Shown here: one piece after another, positions 28,173 through 36,720 of the stretch | How the letters are laid out: the number at the start of each line of letters is the position of its first letter | How positions within the stretch are numbered: position 1 is the first letter of the stretch | DNA from: Actinomycetota bacterium | GTDB taxonomy: Bacteria; Actinomycetota; Acidimicrobiia; Acidimicrobiales; RAAP-2 | DNA: 64,000 nucleotides | Assembly (NCBI GenBank): GCA_021324045.1 | Contig: JAJPJV010000001.1 | Coordinates: 124,001-188,000 of the forward strand | Direction: 5' to 3' | The notes under the pieces: model-generated | Seen by the model: the letters and a program-made list of their open reading frames with translations, nothing else | Database searches by the model: none | What the model was told of the DNA's origin: nothing | Made by a program: the position numbers and the translations under genes

Positions 28173-28230
28173 TCGTTGAGGCCATGTCTCGGTCATCCGT
28201 GCTGAACCCGCCTGCCAGGTACCGTGGCGC

Positions 28231-29562
28231 ATGCTCGACATCCGCTTGATCCGGGACGATCCCGAGGGTGTGGCCTCCGCGCTCGCTCGTCGAGGCGTCG
28301 ATTCGGAAGCGGTCCTGCGAGCCCGCGAGCTCGACGCCCGGGCGCGAGCGCACCTCACGAGCCGAGACCAGCTTCGAGCACGCATCAAGGCTCTTTCCCG
28401 TGAGGTTGCTGCCGCGAAACGTTCGAACGATGACGTTCGTGCTGCAGCGCTCGCTGCGGAGAGCCGCCGTCTCGGTGAGGAGGAACAGACGGCAGCGCTC
28501 CAAGCCGATCGTCTCCATCAGGCGCTGCAGGACCTGCTGCTCGAGCTCCCAAACCTCCCGGCAGACGATGCTCCCGACGGCGCGGGGCCCCAGGACAACG
28601 TCGAGCTTCGCCGCTGGTGGCCGGGGTGTAGCGAAGGCCTGCCCGAGCCTGCGGTGCTCGAGCACCAGCGCGTGCCGCACTGGGAGATCGGGGCAGCGCT
28701 CGGTGTGCTCGACCTCGAACGCGGAGCACGGCTTGCAGGATCGATGTTCCCCCTCTTTCGGGGGATGGGCGCCCGTGTGCTTCGCGCACTGACGTCGTTC
28801 GCGCTCGATCAGCACGCGGATGCCTACGAAGAGATCCGACCGCCGACGCTCGTGCTGACCGAGACCATGACGGCCACCGGGCACCTCCCCAAGTTCGCCG
28901 ACGAGGCATACCACATCGAGCGAGACGGCCTCTGGGCCATACCGACGGCCGAGGTGCCGCTGACCTCGCTGCGCCGCGGCGAGATCATCGACGAGGAGGA
29001 GTTGCCGTTGCGGTTCACGGCGGTCACGCCGTGTTACCGGCGCGAAGCCGGGGCAGCCGGACGAGAGACGAGGGGGGTGCTACGCGTCCACGAGTTCGAC
29101 AAGGTCGAGCTCTTCGCGTACGCCACCCCCGAACAAGCGCCTGCGATCCACGAAGACATCACCGCACGCGCCGAGGCGCTGCTTCAGGCGCTGGGCCTCC
29201 GCTACCGAGTCGTCGACCTTTGTGCCGGTGACCTCGGGGCGGCCTCAGCGAGGACCTTCGACCTCGAGGTGTACGCCCCAGGGTCGGATCGGTGGCTGGA
29301 GGTCTCCTCGGTCAGCTGGTACCGGGACTACCAGGCCCGACGGGCCAACGTCCGCTACCGCCCCTCAGGAAGTCGCCGGGCTGCTTCGTCGTCGGATCGT
29401 GCTCCGAGGCTCGTCCACACGCTCAACGGCTCTGCGCTGGCTTGGCCCCGCATCTGGGCGGCGCTCCTCGAACAAGGACGCCAGGCCGACGGGTCGGTCC
29501 GGCTGCCTGACTGCCTGGCTCCCTACCTCAACGGGGAGCTCACCATCAGCGCTCCCCGCTGA
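28231..29562 (+). CDS. serS: Seryl-tRNA synthetase
   Basis: SerRS (443 aa) charges tRNA-Ser. The N-terminal antiparallel coiled-coil arm spans about residues 25-105. Class II motif 2 appears as CYRREAGAAGRETRGVLRVH, and motif 3 as HTLNGSALAWPRIWAALLE. The last differs from the common HTLNGSGLAVGRT form but keeps the ATP-binding Arg. EVSSVSWYRDYQARRAN and the TxE motif IPTAEVPL are also present. It converges on the response-regulator gene 18 bases downstream. Confidence 0.95.
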   Translation: MLDIRLIRDDPEGVASALARRGVDSEAVLRARELDARARAHLTSRDQLRARIKALSREVAAAKRSNDDVRAAALAAESRRLGEEEQTAALQADRLHQALQDLLLELPNLPADDAPDGAGPQDNVELRRWWPGCSEGLPEPAVLEHQRVPHWEIGAALGVLDLERGARLAGSMFPLFRGMGARVLRALTSFALDQHADAYEEIRPPTLVLTETMTATGHLPKFADEAYHIERDGLWAIPTAEVPLTSLRRGEIIDEEELPLRFTAVTPCYRREAGAAGRETRGVLRVHEFDKVELFAYATPEQAPAIHEDITARAEALLQALGLRYRVVDLCAGDLGAASARTFDLEVYAPGSDRWLEVSSVSWYRDYQARRANVRYRPSGSRRAASSSDRAPRLVHTLNGSALAWPRIWAALLEQGRQADGSVRLPDCLAPYLNGELTISAPR

Positions 29563-29580
29563 CCAACCCTGGGCGGCCAG

Positions 29581-30345
29581 CTACGGGCGGCCGGGCACCG
29601 CGAAGCGGTAGCCGATACCTCGCACCGTCGTGATGAGCTTCGGGTCCGAGGGATCGGCCTCGATCTGGGCACGCAGCCGCTTGATGTGGACATCGAGGGT
29701 CTTGGTGTCCCCGATGTAGTCGCTGCCCCAAACGCGATCGATGAGCACGTCCCGGGTCAGGACACGGCCACGGTTCTCCACGAGGATGCGGAGCAGATCG
29801 AACTCCTTTCGGCGGAGGCGCACCTCGGCGCCGCGGACGAAGACCCGACGCTGGTCGATGTCGACGGTGACGTCGCCTGCCTCGAGGATGCCCTCTGCGT
29901 GCAGCGGACCGCGGTCGGCGTTCGTCGTCGCGTCGACGTGCGGAGCCCTGCGGAGTACCGCACGCATGCGCGCGATGAGCTCCCTGAGTCGGAAGGGCTT
30001 GGTTACGTAGTCGTCGGCCCCGAGCTCGAGCGCCAGCACCGTGTCGATCTCGGTCCCCTTGGCCGTCACCACGATGATCGGCACCGAAGACGACGAACGG
30101 ATCGACCTACAGACATCGATGCCCGAGAGCTTGGGCAGCATCAGGTCCAACAGGATGAGGTCCGGCTTGACCTCCTCGAACATGCGGAGGGCCTCGACGC
30201 CGTCACGAGCCACCGTCACCTCGAAGCCCTCGTGGCTGAGGCCGACTTCGAGAGCCTCGATGAAGGACTCCTCGTCCTCTGCGATCAGGACGCTCACCCG
30301 GTGTTCATCGGCGGATTGGGGATGGGCGATCGATCCGGAGTTCAT
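29581..30345 (-). CDS. OmpR/PhoB-family response regulator (RegX3-like)
   Basis: This 254-residue protein has an N-terminal receiver domain (VLIAEDEE acidic pair, phosphoacceptor Asp67 in LILLDLMLP, Thr in VVTAKG, Lys116 in VTKPF). The C-terminal winged helix has LRRKEFDLLRIL and KTLDVHIKRLRAQIE with RGIGYRF. Its start overlaps the end of the kinase gene by four bases, so kinase and regulator are co-expressed. The pair most resembles SenX3-RegX3, which responds to phosphate in other actinobacteria. No pho gene is present to confirm this. Confidence 0.92.
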   Translation of the reverse strand: MNSGSIAHPQSADEHRVSVLIAEDEESFIEALEVGLSHEGFEVTVARDGVEALRMFEEVKPDLILLDLMLPKLSGIDVCRSIRSSSSVPIIVVTAKGTEIDTVLALELGADDYVTKPFRLRELIARMRAVLRRAPHVDATTNADRGPLHAEGILEAGDVTVDIDQRRVFVRGAEVRLRRKEFDLLRILVENRGRVLTRDVLIDRVWGSDYIGDTKTLDVHIKRLRAQIEADPSDPKLITTVRGIGYRFAVPGRP

Positions 30346-31880
30346 TGGGGTCTGCCCTGAAGGGGGAGGACCAGGGTGAAGGTTGAACCCTCGCCTTCGC
30401 GCGACTCGACGTCGACTCGGCCGCCGTGGTTGGTGGCCACATGCCGAACGATGGAGAGACCGAGACCAGTTCCGCCCGTGTTGCGGCTGCGCCCGTGGTC
30501 GACCCGGTAGAAGCGTTCGAAGATCCGCTCGAGGTCTCGGGCGGGGATGCCGACGCCGTGGTCGGCGACCGAGATGCGAACGACTTCGTGCTCAGGCACC
30601 GGCTCCGACGGTCGGTCGATGGCAGACGACGGGGCACCAGGGGGACTCCCGAGGCCCGGAGCGGTTGCGATGGTGGTCATCGACGCGGTGGTCCCCCCGA
30701 TCGAAACCGGGGGTGAGTGGCCGGACGCCACGGCTGCCGTGCCGGCCCCGGCGCTCCACTGAGTAGGGGCAACGGTGCTGGCCTGCGGGGTGGGCTCGAG
30801 TGCTCGGGTTCCGAGCTCCCCGAGAGCCGTCGGTTCGGCGGGCTCCTTGGCGACGACGCCGCGAACCGTGACGGTGCTGTTGTCGTAGGAATAGGTGACC
30901 GCGTTCTCGAGCAGCGCGTAGACCGCCGAGACGAGCTGGCGGCGGTCCCCCATCACCGTGACGGGCGGTGAGGGCTCGTACAGCACGATCGCGATGCCTC
31001 GTTGCTCGGCGGCGGCGCGGACCCGTTCGACGGCTTCTGCCATCACGAGGTTGACGAGCACCGGCTCGCGTGGGGGAGCGGACTCCGCTTCGATGCGACT
31101 GAGGTCGAGGAGGTCGTCGATGATGCGGCTCACGCGGAAGGCCTCGCTGTGAATGCGGCTTGCCAGCCGCTTGGCGACGTCTTGGTCGGGCTCTGACAGG
31201 AGGGTCTCGGCCAGCAGGCCGAGTGCCCCCATCGGCGTCTTCAGCTCATGGCTGACGTTGGCGACGAAGTCGCGACGAACCTCTTCCAGTCGCCGACGTT
31301 CTGAGATGTCGTCGATGGTGGCGATCACCCCGAGGGAGCGATGGCCGTCGTCGATGACCATCGCGCGCACGCTGAGGGTCCTTCTTGGGGGGCCGTAGAG
31401 GTCGAGCGTCCGCTCGGCGTTTCCGTGCTCCCACGCCTCGGCGAGCAGCTCCGTCACCGCTTGGGCCGCGAGCGCGTCACCGTGGCGGCTCGCCATCAAC
31501 GCGTTCGCTGGCGTGTTCTGATAGACGACGCTGCCGTTTTCGTCGCAGACCACTACGCCTTGGGGCAGGGTGTCGAGAGAGCGTCGGAGTCGGATGGCGT
31601 CAGAGCTTGCCTCGGCGACGGCTTCCGCTGCCGCCCCGGTTACCTGCTCGAGGTAGGTCAACGCGTTTTCGAGGGTCGCGTCCTCGGCCGGTGGGTTGAG
31701 GCCAAGACGCGACCCGAGGGCGACCATTCGTTGTGTGAGCGCACTCCGCCCGGCACGACGGCCGATGACCAGTGCAAGGAGGACGGCCACGACCAGCACG
31801 CATGCACCCACCGCGTACCCGGCGGGCGCGGGCAGACCCAGGACCTTGGCTGCTCCGAGGAGCTCGGCTACGACGAGCAC
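30342..31880 (-). CDS. Sensor histidine kinase (SenX3/PhoR-like) with insert in the ATPase domain
   Basis: From GTG 31880 the protein has 512 residues: one membrane helix (GYAVGACVLVVAVLLALVIG), a PAS domain (LPQGVVVCDENGSVVYQN), the phosphoacceptor H-box FVANVSHELKTP and an ATPase domain with N-box LLENAVTYS, G1 VADHGVGIP and G2 GGTGLGLSIV. About 80 low-complexity residues rich in Ala, Pro, Thr and Ser separate the N- and G1-boxes, where classical kinases have only a short strand. The start is uncertain. An in-frame extension to 32090 would overlap the divergent gene at 31999. A GGAGG immediately precedes the GTG. Confidence 0.9.
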   Translation of the reverse strand: MLVVAELLGAAKVLGLPAPAGYAVGACVLVVAVLLALVIGRRAGRSALTQRMVALGSRLGLNPPAEDATLENALTYLEQVTGAAAEAVAEASSDAIRLRRSLDTLPQGVVVCDENGSVVYQNTPANALMASRHGDALAAQAVTELLAEAWEHGNAERTLDLYGPPRRTLSVRAMVIDDGHRSLGVIATIDDISERRRLEEVRRDFVANVSHELKTPMGALGLLAETLLSEPDQDVAKRLASRIHSEAFRVSRIIDDLLDLSRIEAESAPPREPVLVNLVMAEAVERVRAAAEQRGIAIVLYEPSPPVTVMGDRRQLVSAVYALLENAVTYSYDNSTVTVRGVVAKEPAEPTALGELGTRALEPTPQASTVAPTQWSAGAGTAAVASGHSPPVSIGGTTASMTTIATAPGLGSPPGAPSSAIDRPSEPVPEHEVVRISVADHGVGIPARDLERIFERFYRVDHGRSRNTGGTGLGLSIVRHVATNHGGRVDVESREGEGSTFTLVLPLQGRPQ

Positions 31881-31998
31881 ACCTCCAGCATGGCAGGGCG
31901 AGGGGCGACGTGGTGCGAAGGGCTGCTGCGAGCGGCTCGGCGTCGACGTCGGAGACGAGCATCCCGAGGCGAGCACCCCGAACGAAAGGAACGATCCG

Positions 31999-32292
31999 AT
32001 GCTGTTGTTCGCAGGTCCGACCATCACCCTCAACCCCGACCCGAGCAAGCTCCCCGGTGGGTCGACGCTGCAGTCGTTGACCAACGGCATCGGCGGTTGG
32101 GCCCTGATCCTGTCGCTCGTCGGTCTGGTGATCGGCGCCGCAGCGTGGGCGCTCGGTGCGCACTCGCAGAACTACCACCAGTCGTTCATCGGTCGACGGG
32201 CCGTGCTGGTCTGTGGGCTCGCGGCGCTCCTCATCGGAGCAGCCCCAGAGATCATTTCGTTCTTCTACCGCACCGGAACCGGTGTCCACTGA
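31999..32292 (+). CDS. Small two-helix membrane protein, TrbC/VirB2-like
   Basis: This 97-residue protein starts at ATG 31999, with AAGGA ten bases upstream. It has a short polar start (GPTITLNPDPSKLPGG), two hydrophobic segments (GGWALILSLVGLVIGAAAWALG and AVLVCGLAALLIGAAPEIISFF) and a basic turn between them. The layout fits the TrbC/VirB2 pilin-like proteins that open many type IV secretion loci, and it is the first gene of such a set here. There is no long cleavable signal peptide. Identity rests on topology and context. Confidence 0.6.
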   Translation: MLLFAGPTITLNPDPSKLPGGSTLQSLTNGIGGWALILSLVGLVIGAAAWALGAHSQNYHQSFIGRRAVLVCGLAALLIGAAPEIISFFYRTGTGVH

Positions 32293-33787
32293 CGTGGTCT
32301 CGGCGTTGCCGATCATTCCCGTGGCGGGATGTCCCCCGCTCGGACCGGTCGACACCATCTGCCAGGCCGCCAGTGGCGTCGGGTCCTCGATCGCCGGGGC
32401 CGGGGCCGGAGCGGTGCTCGATGCGGTTGCCGGTTGGGTCGTCAACGGGGCGAGCTGGTTGCTCACCCAGATCGCAACGGTGATCTCCAGCACGACCGGC
32501 ATCGATGTTCGGGCGTCATGGTTTGAATCGCACTACCAGACGATGGCAGGCATCGCCGTGGCAGTCATCGTGCCGTTGCTGCTGGTGTCGGTGTTCCAGG
32601 CGATCTACCACCAGAGCGCGGCAATCCTGTTGCGTTCATTCTTCGTCCAGCTCCCTCTGGCCATCTTGCTGACCTTTGCCGCCATGCAGCTCGTGCAGCT
32701 GGCGCTGGCGACCACGGATGCGCTGAGTTCGACCGTGGCGCGCCACTCCGGCAACGACATCCAATCGGCGCTGTCGGGACTGGCGAACGCGATGGCGAAC
32801 CAGCTGGTTTCCGGGAACTCCGCGACGCCCACCTTCGTGACGCTGCTTGCCGCGCTCGTCGTCGGGTTGGGGGCGCTCGGTCTGTGGATCGAGCTCCTTG
32901 TGCGGGCTGCAGCCGTCTACGCAGCCGTGCTGTTCCTGCCGCTCGCCCTTGCCAGCCTCGTGTGGCCGACCATCGCCCACTGGTGCCGGCGCCTCGTCGA
33001 GTCGCTGGCGGCGCTCGTCTTGTCCAAGTTCGTCATCGTGGCGATCCTGAGCCTCGCCGTGGGGGCATTGGCTCCGAGCTCGAAGGCTCCGGTCTCGGCC
33101 GTGCTCGCCGGGGGGTCGTTGCTCCTGCTGGCGGCCTTCAGCCCCTTCACGCTCTTTCGTCTGATCCCGATGGTCGAGGTGGGGACGATGCAGCACCTCG
33201 AGGGGCTCCGGCACCGGGCGACTCGGACGGCAGCGGTCGTTCCGAAGGCAGCGGCGGCATACGCGTTGCGCCAGATCGGTGCCGAGTCCCTGGAGCTCGG
33301 CCCAGTCGGGACCGGTCGGACGTTGTCGATGGAGCCGCCCAGCGGAGCACTCAACACCGGAGAACCGGACTGGGCGGCTACCGACAGCAGTGCCGACGCG
33401 CCGGCATCCCCGCACGCGGACCCGATCCGAGGGGCGCCCGGGCACGCGGATCCCGAGGGGATCCCCCTCTGGCAGGGTAGCCCGCCTTCGGGGGTCGAAG
33501 GAGAGGCCTTCCCATGGGCCGTGCGCGCCGAGTCGGACGTTCCCGCCGGTACGGAGGGCGCGAGCGCGCTCCCGATACGCGACGATGCGGGACGCGGGAG
33601 GCCACCGCTCATCGGTGCGCCTCGGTCGCCGGCCGTCACGCCACGGAGGCGGCCGGATCCTTCTTCATTTTCGAGCGTGCCCGCGGCCGGCGGCACCGCG
33701 GTGATCGACCACGACGAACTCGGACCCGTCATCCGGTGGGTGCCCGACCCACCCGGTGATGCCCCGCCTGCGAAGCCGAGCCCCTGA
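32282..33787 (+). CDS. Polytopic membrane protein, TrbL/VirB6-like
   Basis: This 501-residue protein starts at GTG 32282, 11 bases inside the previous gene; 32294 is an alternative. The first 330 residues hold six to seven hydrophobic segments (MAGIAVAVIVPLLLVSVF, FFVQLPLAILLTFAAMQL, FVTLLAALVVGLGALGL, FVIVAILSLAVGALAP and others). The rest is a proline-rich, probably cytoplasmic tail ending in a conserved-looking VIRWVPDPPG. This matches the channel component class TrbL/VirB6 in gram-positive type IV systems. An SD-like GAGGAGG follows for the next gene. Confidence 0.65.
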   Translation: MSTDVVSALPIIPVAGCPPLGPVDTICQAASGVGSSIAGAGAGAVLDAVAGWVVNGASWLLTQIATVISSTTGIDVRASWFESHYQTMAGIAVAVIVPLLLVSVFQAIYHQSAAILLRSFFVQLPLAILLTFAAMQLVQLALATTDALSSTVARHSGNDIQSALSGLANAMANQLVSGNSATPTFVTLLAALVVGLGALGLWIELLVRAAAVYAAVLFLPLALASLVWPTIAHWCRRLVESLAALVLSKFVIVAILSLAVGALAPSSKAPVSAVLAGGSLLLLAAFSPFTLFRLIPMVEVGTMQHLEGLRHRATRTAAVVPKAAAAYALRQIGAESLELGPVGTGRTLSMEPPSGALNTGEPDWAATDSSADAPASPHADPIRGAPGHADPEGIPLWQGSPPSGVEGEAFPWAVRAESDVPAGTEGASALPIRDDAGRGRPPLIGAPRSPAVTPRRRPDPSSFSSVPAAGGTAVIDHDELGPVIRWVPDPPGDAPPAKPSP

Positions 33788-33799
33788 GGAGGTCTTTCG

Positions 33800-35377
33800 G
33801 TGGCACCTGATTCACAGCGTTACCGCTTCGGTCCCCTCGAGCGGCGAGGACTAATCGCTGGGTGGAGGAGCGGACAGATTGCATCGGTGGGCGCGAGCCT
33901 GGTCATTGCGGTCACCGTCCTCCACGGTGCCGCCGATGTCACCGGCGGCGTGCTGGCATTCATCGCGGTCGCTGGCGGAATCGGCGTTGCCTGCTGGCCG
34001 ATCGCGGGCCGTTCGCTGGAGGAATGGCTGCCGGTCGTGATGCGCTGGACGGCCGATGGGCTCTTGGGCCGCCGCCGTCTCTTTGGTGCTCCTGAGCTCG
34101 GACACTGCATGGGGCCAGACGGCGTGACACGTTGCACCGCGGTCTCGGTGGCTCGCTCTCGCACGCGAAGCACCCGTTGGAGCCGGGAAGCCTCGGAACG
34201 AGCGATCGCGACTGAGTGCCGTGCATTCCAGGGTCTTTCGATCCTCGGTGTTCGCGCGACCGGTGTGCCAGGGGTTGCGGGAGAGGGCCACGAGCTCGAG
34301 GAGCCAACGGTTTGTGTGATCCATGACGCGAGGGCAAGCACCTATACCGGAGCGCTAGCAGTGCGTGGTCACAGCTTTGCGTTGCTCGGTCGGGAAGATA
34401 AGGAGCGACGTGTTGCGAGTTGGTCTTCGGCCCTGGCTGTGCTGGCTCGCGATGGCGCTGTCGTCAACAGGCTCCAGTGGCTGGCGTTCACCCTGCCCGA
34501 CGACGGGTACGCCGTGCACCGCCATCTCCAGGATCGTGCCACCGCCGCAAGCGACGCGCCCGCTCGACGCTCCTACGAAGAGCTCGTCATGTTCACCGGG
34601 GCGAACACCTGCCGACACGAGGTCTTGATCGTTGTCCAGATCCGTGATCGCCGCCGCCTCGGCGTGCCTTCTCGAAGCCGCCACCTCCGCCCTGGCCCGG
34701 ATTCCATGACGTGCGCGGCACTGGTCAGAGAGATGCAAACGCTTGGACGGCTCCTCTCCGACGCAGACGTGATCGTGGATGGTCTGCTTGGCCCCAGGGC
34801 GCTGGCCGCAGTGATCCGTCGAACCGGGGAGACGATGACTCGGCGGTGCCCACCATGTGTCGTGGGCGCGCCGTGGCCTGTCGCGATGGAGACCGAGTGG
34901 TCGCGGGTGCGTACCGACCAGACGTGGCAGGCAACGTATTGGATTGCCGAATGGCCTCGTGTCGATGTGGGTCCGGACTTTCTCGCGCCACTGCTGCTTG
35001 GCCCAGTCAGGCGCTCGGTCAGCGTGGTGATGGAGCCGATGGGTCCAAGGCGTGCCACCAAACAGGTGGAGCGAGCGAGGACGGCGGACATCGCCGATTC
35101 GGAGCTCCGGAGGAGAGGAGGATTCCTGACGACGGCACGGCGTGCTCGCGAGGCGGAGATGGTCGTCCAAAAAGAGAGCGAGCTCGCCGACGGGCACGCT
35201 TCGTTTCGCTTCAGCGGCTATGTGACGGTGACGGCACCGTCGGTGGAAGCACTCGAAGAGGCCTGCGAGGTGACCGAGCATGCCGCCGGTCAGTCGCGTT
35301 TGGAGCTTCGCCGCCTCTACGGCGACCAGGAGCGAGCCTTTACCTGCACGCTGCCGCTCTGCCGTGGTCTTTCGTGA
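33800..35377 (+). CDS. SCO6880-family type IV secretion protein
   Basis: This 525-residue protein starts at GTG behind GAGGAGG (about 33787). A basic N-terminus (RYRFGPLERRGLIAGWRSGQ) precedes two close membrane helices (SVGASLVIAVTVLHGAA and VLAFIAVAGGIGVACWPIAG), as in PrgI/SCO6880 proteins. A long soluble region without an ATPase motif follows and resembles the N-terminal part of VirB4-type ATPases (ADVIVDGLLGP, TYWIAEWPRVDVGPDFLAPL). In actinobacterial conjugative loci such proteins sit next to a separate VirB4-like ATPase, as here. The stop overlaps that gene as GTGA. Confidence 0.72.
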   Translation: MAPDSQRYRFGPLERRGLIAGWRSGQIASVGASLVIAVTVLHGAADVTGGVLAFIAVAGGIGVACWPIAGRSLEEWLPVVMRWTADGLLGRRRLFGAPELGHCMGPDGVTRCTAVSVARSRTRSTRWSREASERAIATECRAFQGLSILGVRATGVPGVAGEGHELEEPTVCVIHDARASTYTGALAVRGHSFALLGREDKERRVASWSSALAVLARDGAVVNRLQWLAFTLPDDGYAVHRHLQDRATAASDAPARRSYEELVMFTGANTCRHEVLIVVQIRDRRRLGVPSRSRHLRPGPDSMTCAALVREMQTLGRLLSDADVIVDGLLGPRALAAVIRRTGETMTRRCPPCVVGAPWPVAMETEWSRVRTDQTWQATYWIAEWPRVDVGPDFLAPLLLGPVRRSVSVVMEPMGPRRATKQVERARTADIADSELRRRGGFLTTARRAREAEMVVQKESELADGHASFRFSGYVTVTAPSVEALEEACEVTEHAAGQSRLELRRLYGDQERAFTCTLPLCRGLS

Positions 35378-36720
35378 GCGAGCGCCAGGCTCGCAGCGGC
35401 TTCCGGCTCCCCGCGCACACCGTGACCACCCGACATCTCGGAGCGGCCTATCCCTTCGTGGCAGAGGCTGGCCTTGGGCACCGCGGCGTGCTCATCGGGC
35501 GTGACCTCATGGGCGGTGCGTACGTGTACGACCCCTTCGAGCTCTATGCCCAGGGGATGGTCAGCAACCCGAACATGATTGTGTTCGGCCAGATCGGACG
35601 GGGGAAGAGTGCCTTCGTCAAGACCTACCTGTGGCGCCAGTCCGTGTTCGGTCGCCGTGCGTGGGTGGTCGACCCCAAAGGGGAGTACGAGGTGCTCGCC
35701 CGCTCCTGGGGCGTGATGCCCGTCGCCCTCCGTCCGGGTGGCTCTGTGCGATTGAACCCCCTCGATCGGGGCGAAGCCCACCTCGAGCACCTTGGAACTG
35801 CATCCGGCTCCCTTGGAGCCAGTGCGCCCAGCGCAGGCGAGCCCGCGGACGACTCCCAGCGGCGCCAGATCGAGCTGCTCGCATCCCTTGCCGCTGCTTG
35901 CCTGGGGAGGAACCTTGCGCCCCGCGAGCGGGTCGCGATCGACCTCGCGATGAGCACGGTGGCTGCATTCGACGCCGTCCCGACGCTCCCCAGGGTCGTC
36001 GATGCCCTCCTCGACCCCAGGGACGACATGGCTCGCAGCGTGAGAACCGATCGGGCCAGGCTGCTCGAAGACGGAAGAGACGTCGCGCTCGAGCTCCGCC
36101 GGCTCGTTCACGGTGACTTGCGCGGCATGTTCGACGGCCCCACGACCCCGGGCCTCGACCTCTCCGGAGCGCTGGTGGTCCTGGACCTGTCGGCGCTCTA
36201 CAACTCGGCAGCGCTTGGCGTCCTGATGGCGTGCGCGACCGCGTGGCTCCAGTCAGCGCTGGCTCGTGACGCGCCGCGGCGTTCACGCGACGGGAGCCAG
36301 GTCTTCGTGGTGGTCGACGAAGCATGGGCGATCCTGGCCAACCTCGGGGTCGCACGCTGGCTGCAGGCGTCCTGGAAGCTCTCGCGCGCGTTCGGGGTAG
36401 CCAACATCGCGGTTCTTCACCGCCTCTCGGATCTCCGTGCGGTCGGTGCGCTGGACTCCGAGCAGGTGGGGCTGGCCCAGGGATTGCTGTCGGATTCGGA
36501 GACCCGTGTCGTCTACGCACAGTCACCGGGAGAGGTGGAGCGGGCGAGCGAGTTGTTGTCGCTCTCCCCCACCGAAGCGGAACTGCTCCCGCAGCTTCGC
36601 CGTGGCATCGCGCTGTGGAAGGTCGGTCAACGATCGTTCCTGGTGCAACACGTCGTCGGACCTGGAGAACGCGAGCTCGTCGACACTGACACGGCGATGG
36701 GGATCCATGCCTTCGATTGA
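35374..36720 (+). CDS. VirB4/TraC-like secretion ATPase
   Basis: This 448-residue ATPase begins at GTG 35374, overlapping the SCO6880-like gene. Walker A is FGQIGRGKSAFVKT (Gly72-Ser79) and Walker B FVVVDEAWAIL, with VVDPKGEYEVLARSWG between them, typical of VirB4/HerA-type ATPases that recognise the relaxase-free DNA or protein substrate. The large N-terminal domain of classical VirB4 is missing; its role appears to be taken by the preceding protein. It is presumably membrane-associated through partners. Confidence 0.8.
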   Translation: MSERQARSGFRLPAHTVTTRHLGAAYPFVAEAGLGHRGVLIGRDLMGGAYVYDPFELYAQGMVSNPNMIVFGQIGRGKSAFVKTYLWRQSVFGRRAWVVDPKGEYEVLARSWGVMPVALRPGGSVRLNPLDRGEAHLEHLGTASGSLGASAPSAGEPADDSQRRQIELLASLAAACLGRNLAPRERVAIDLAMSTVAAFDAVPTLPRVVDALLDPRDDMARSVRTDRARLLEDGRDVALELRRLVHGDLRGMFDGPTTPGLDLSGALVVLDLSALYNSAALGVLMACATAWLQSALARDAPRRSRDGSQVFVVVDEAWAILANLGVARWLQASWKLSRAFGVANIAVLHRLSDLRAVGALDSEQVGLAQGLLSDSETRVVYAQSPGEVERASELLSLSPTEAELLPQLRRGIALWKVGQRSFLVQHVVGPGERELVDTDTAMGIHAFD

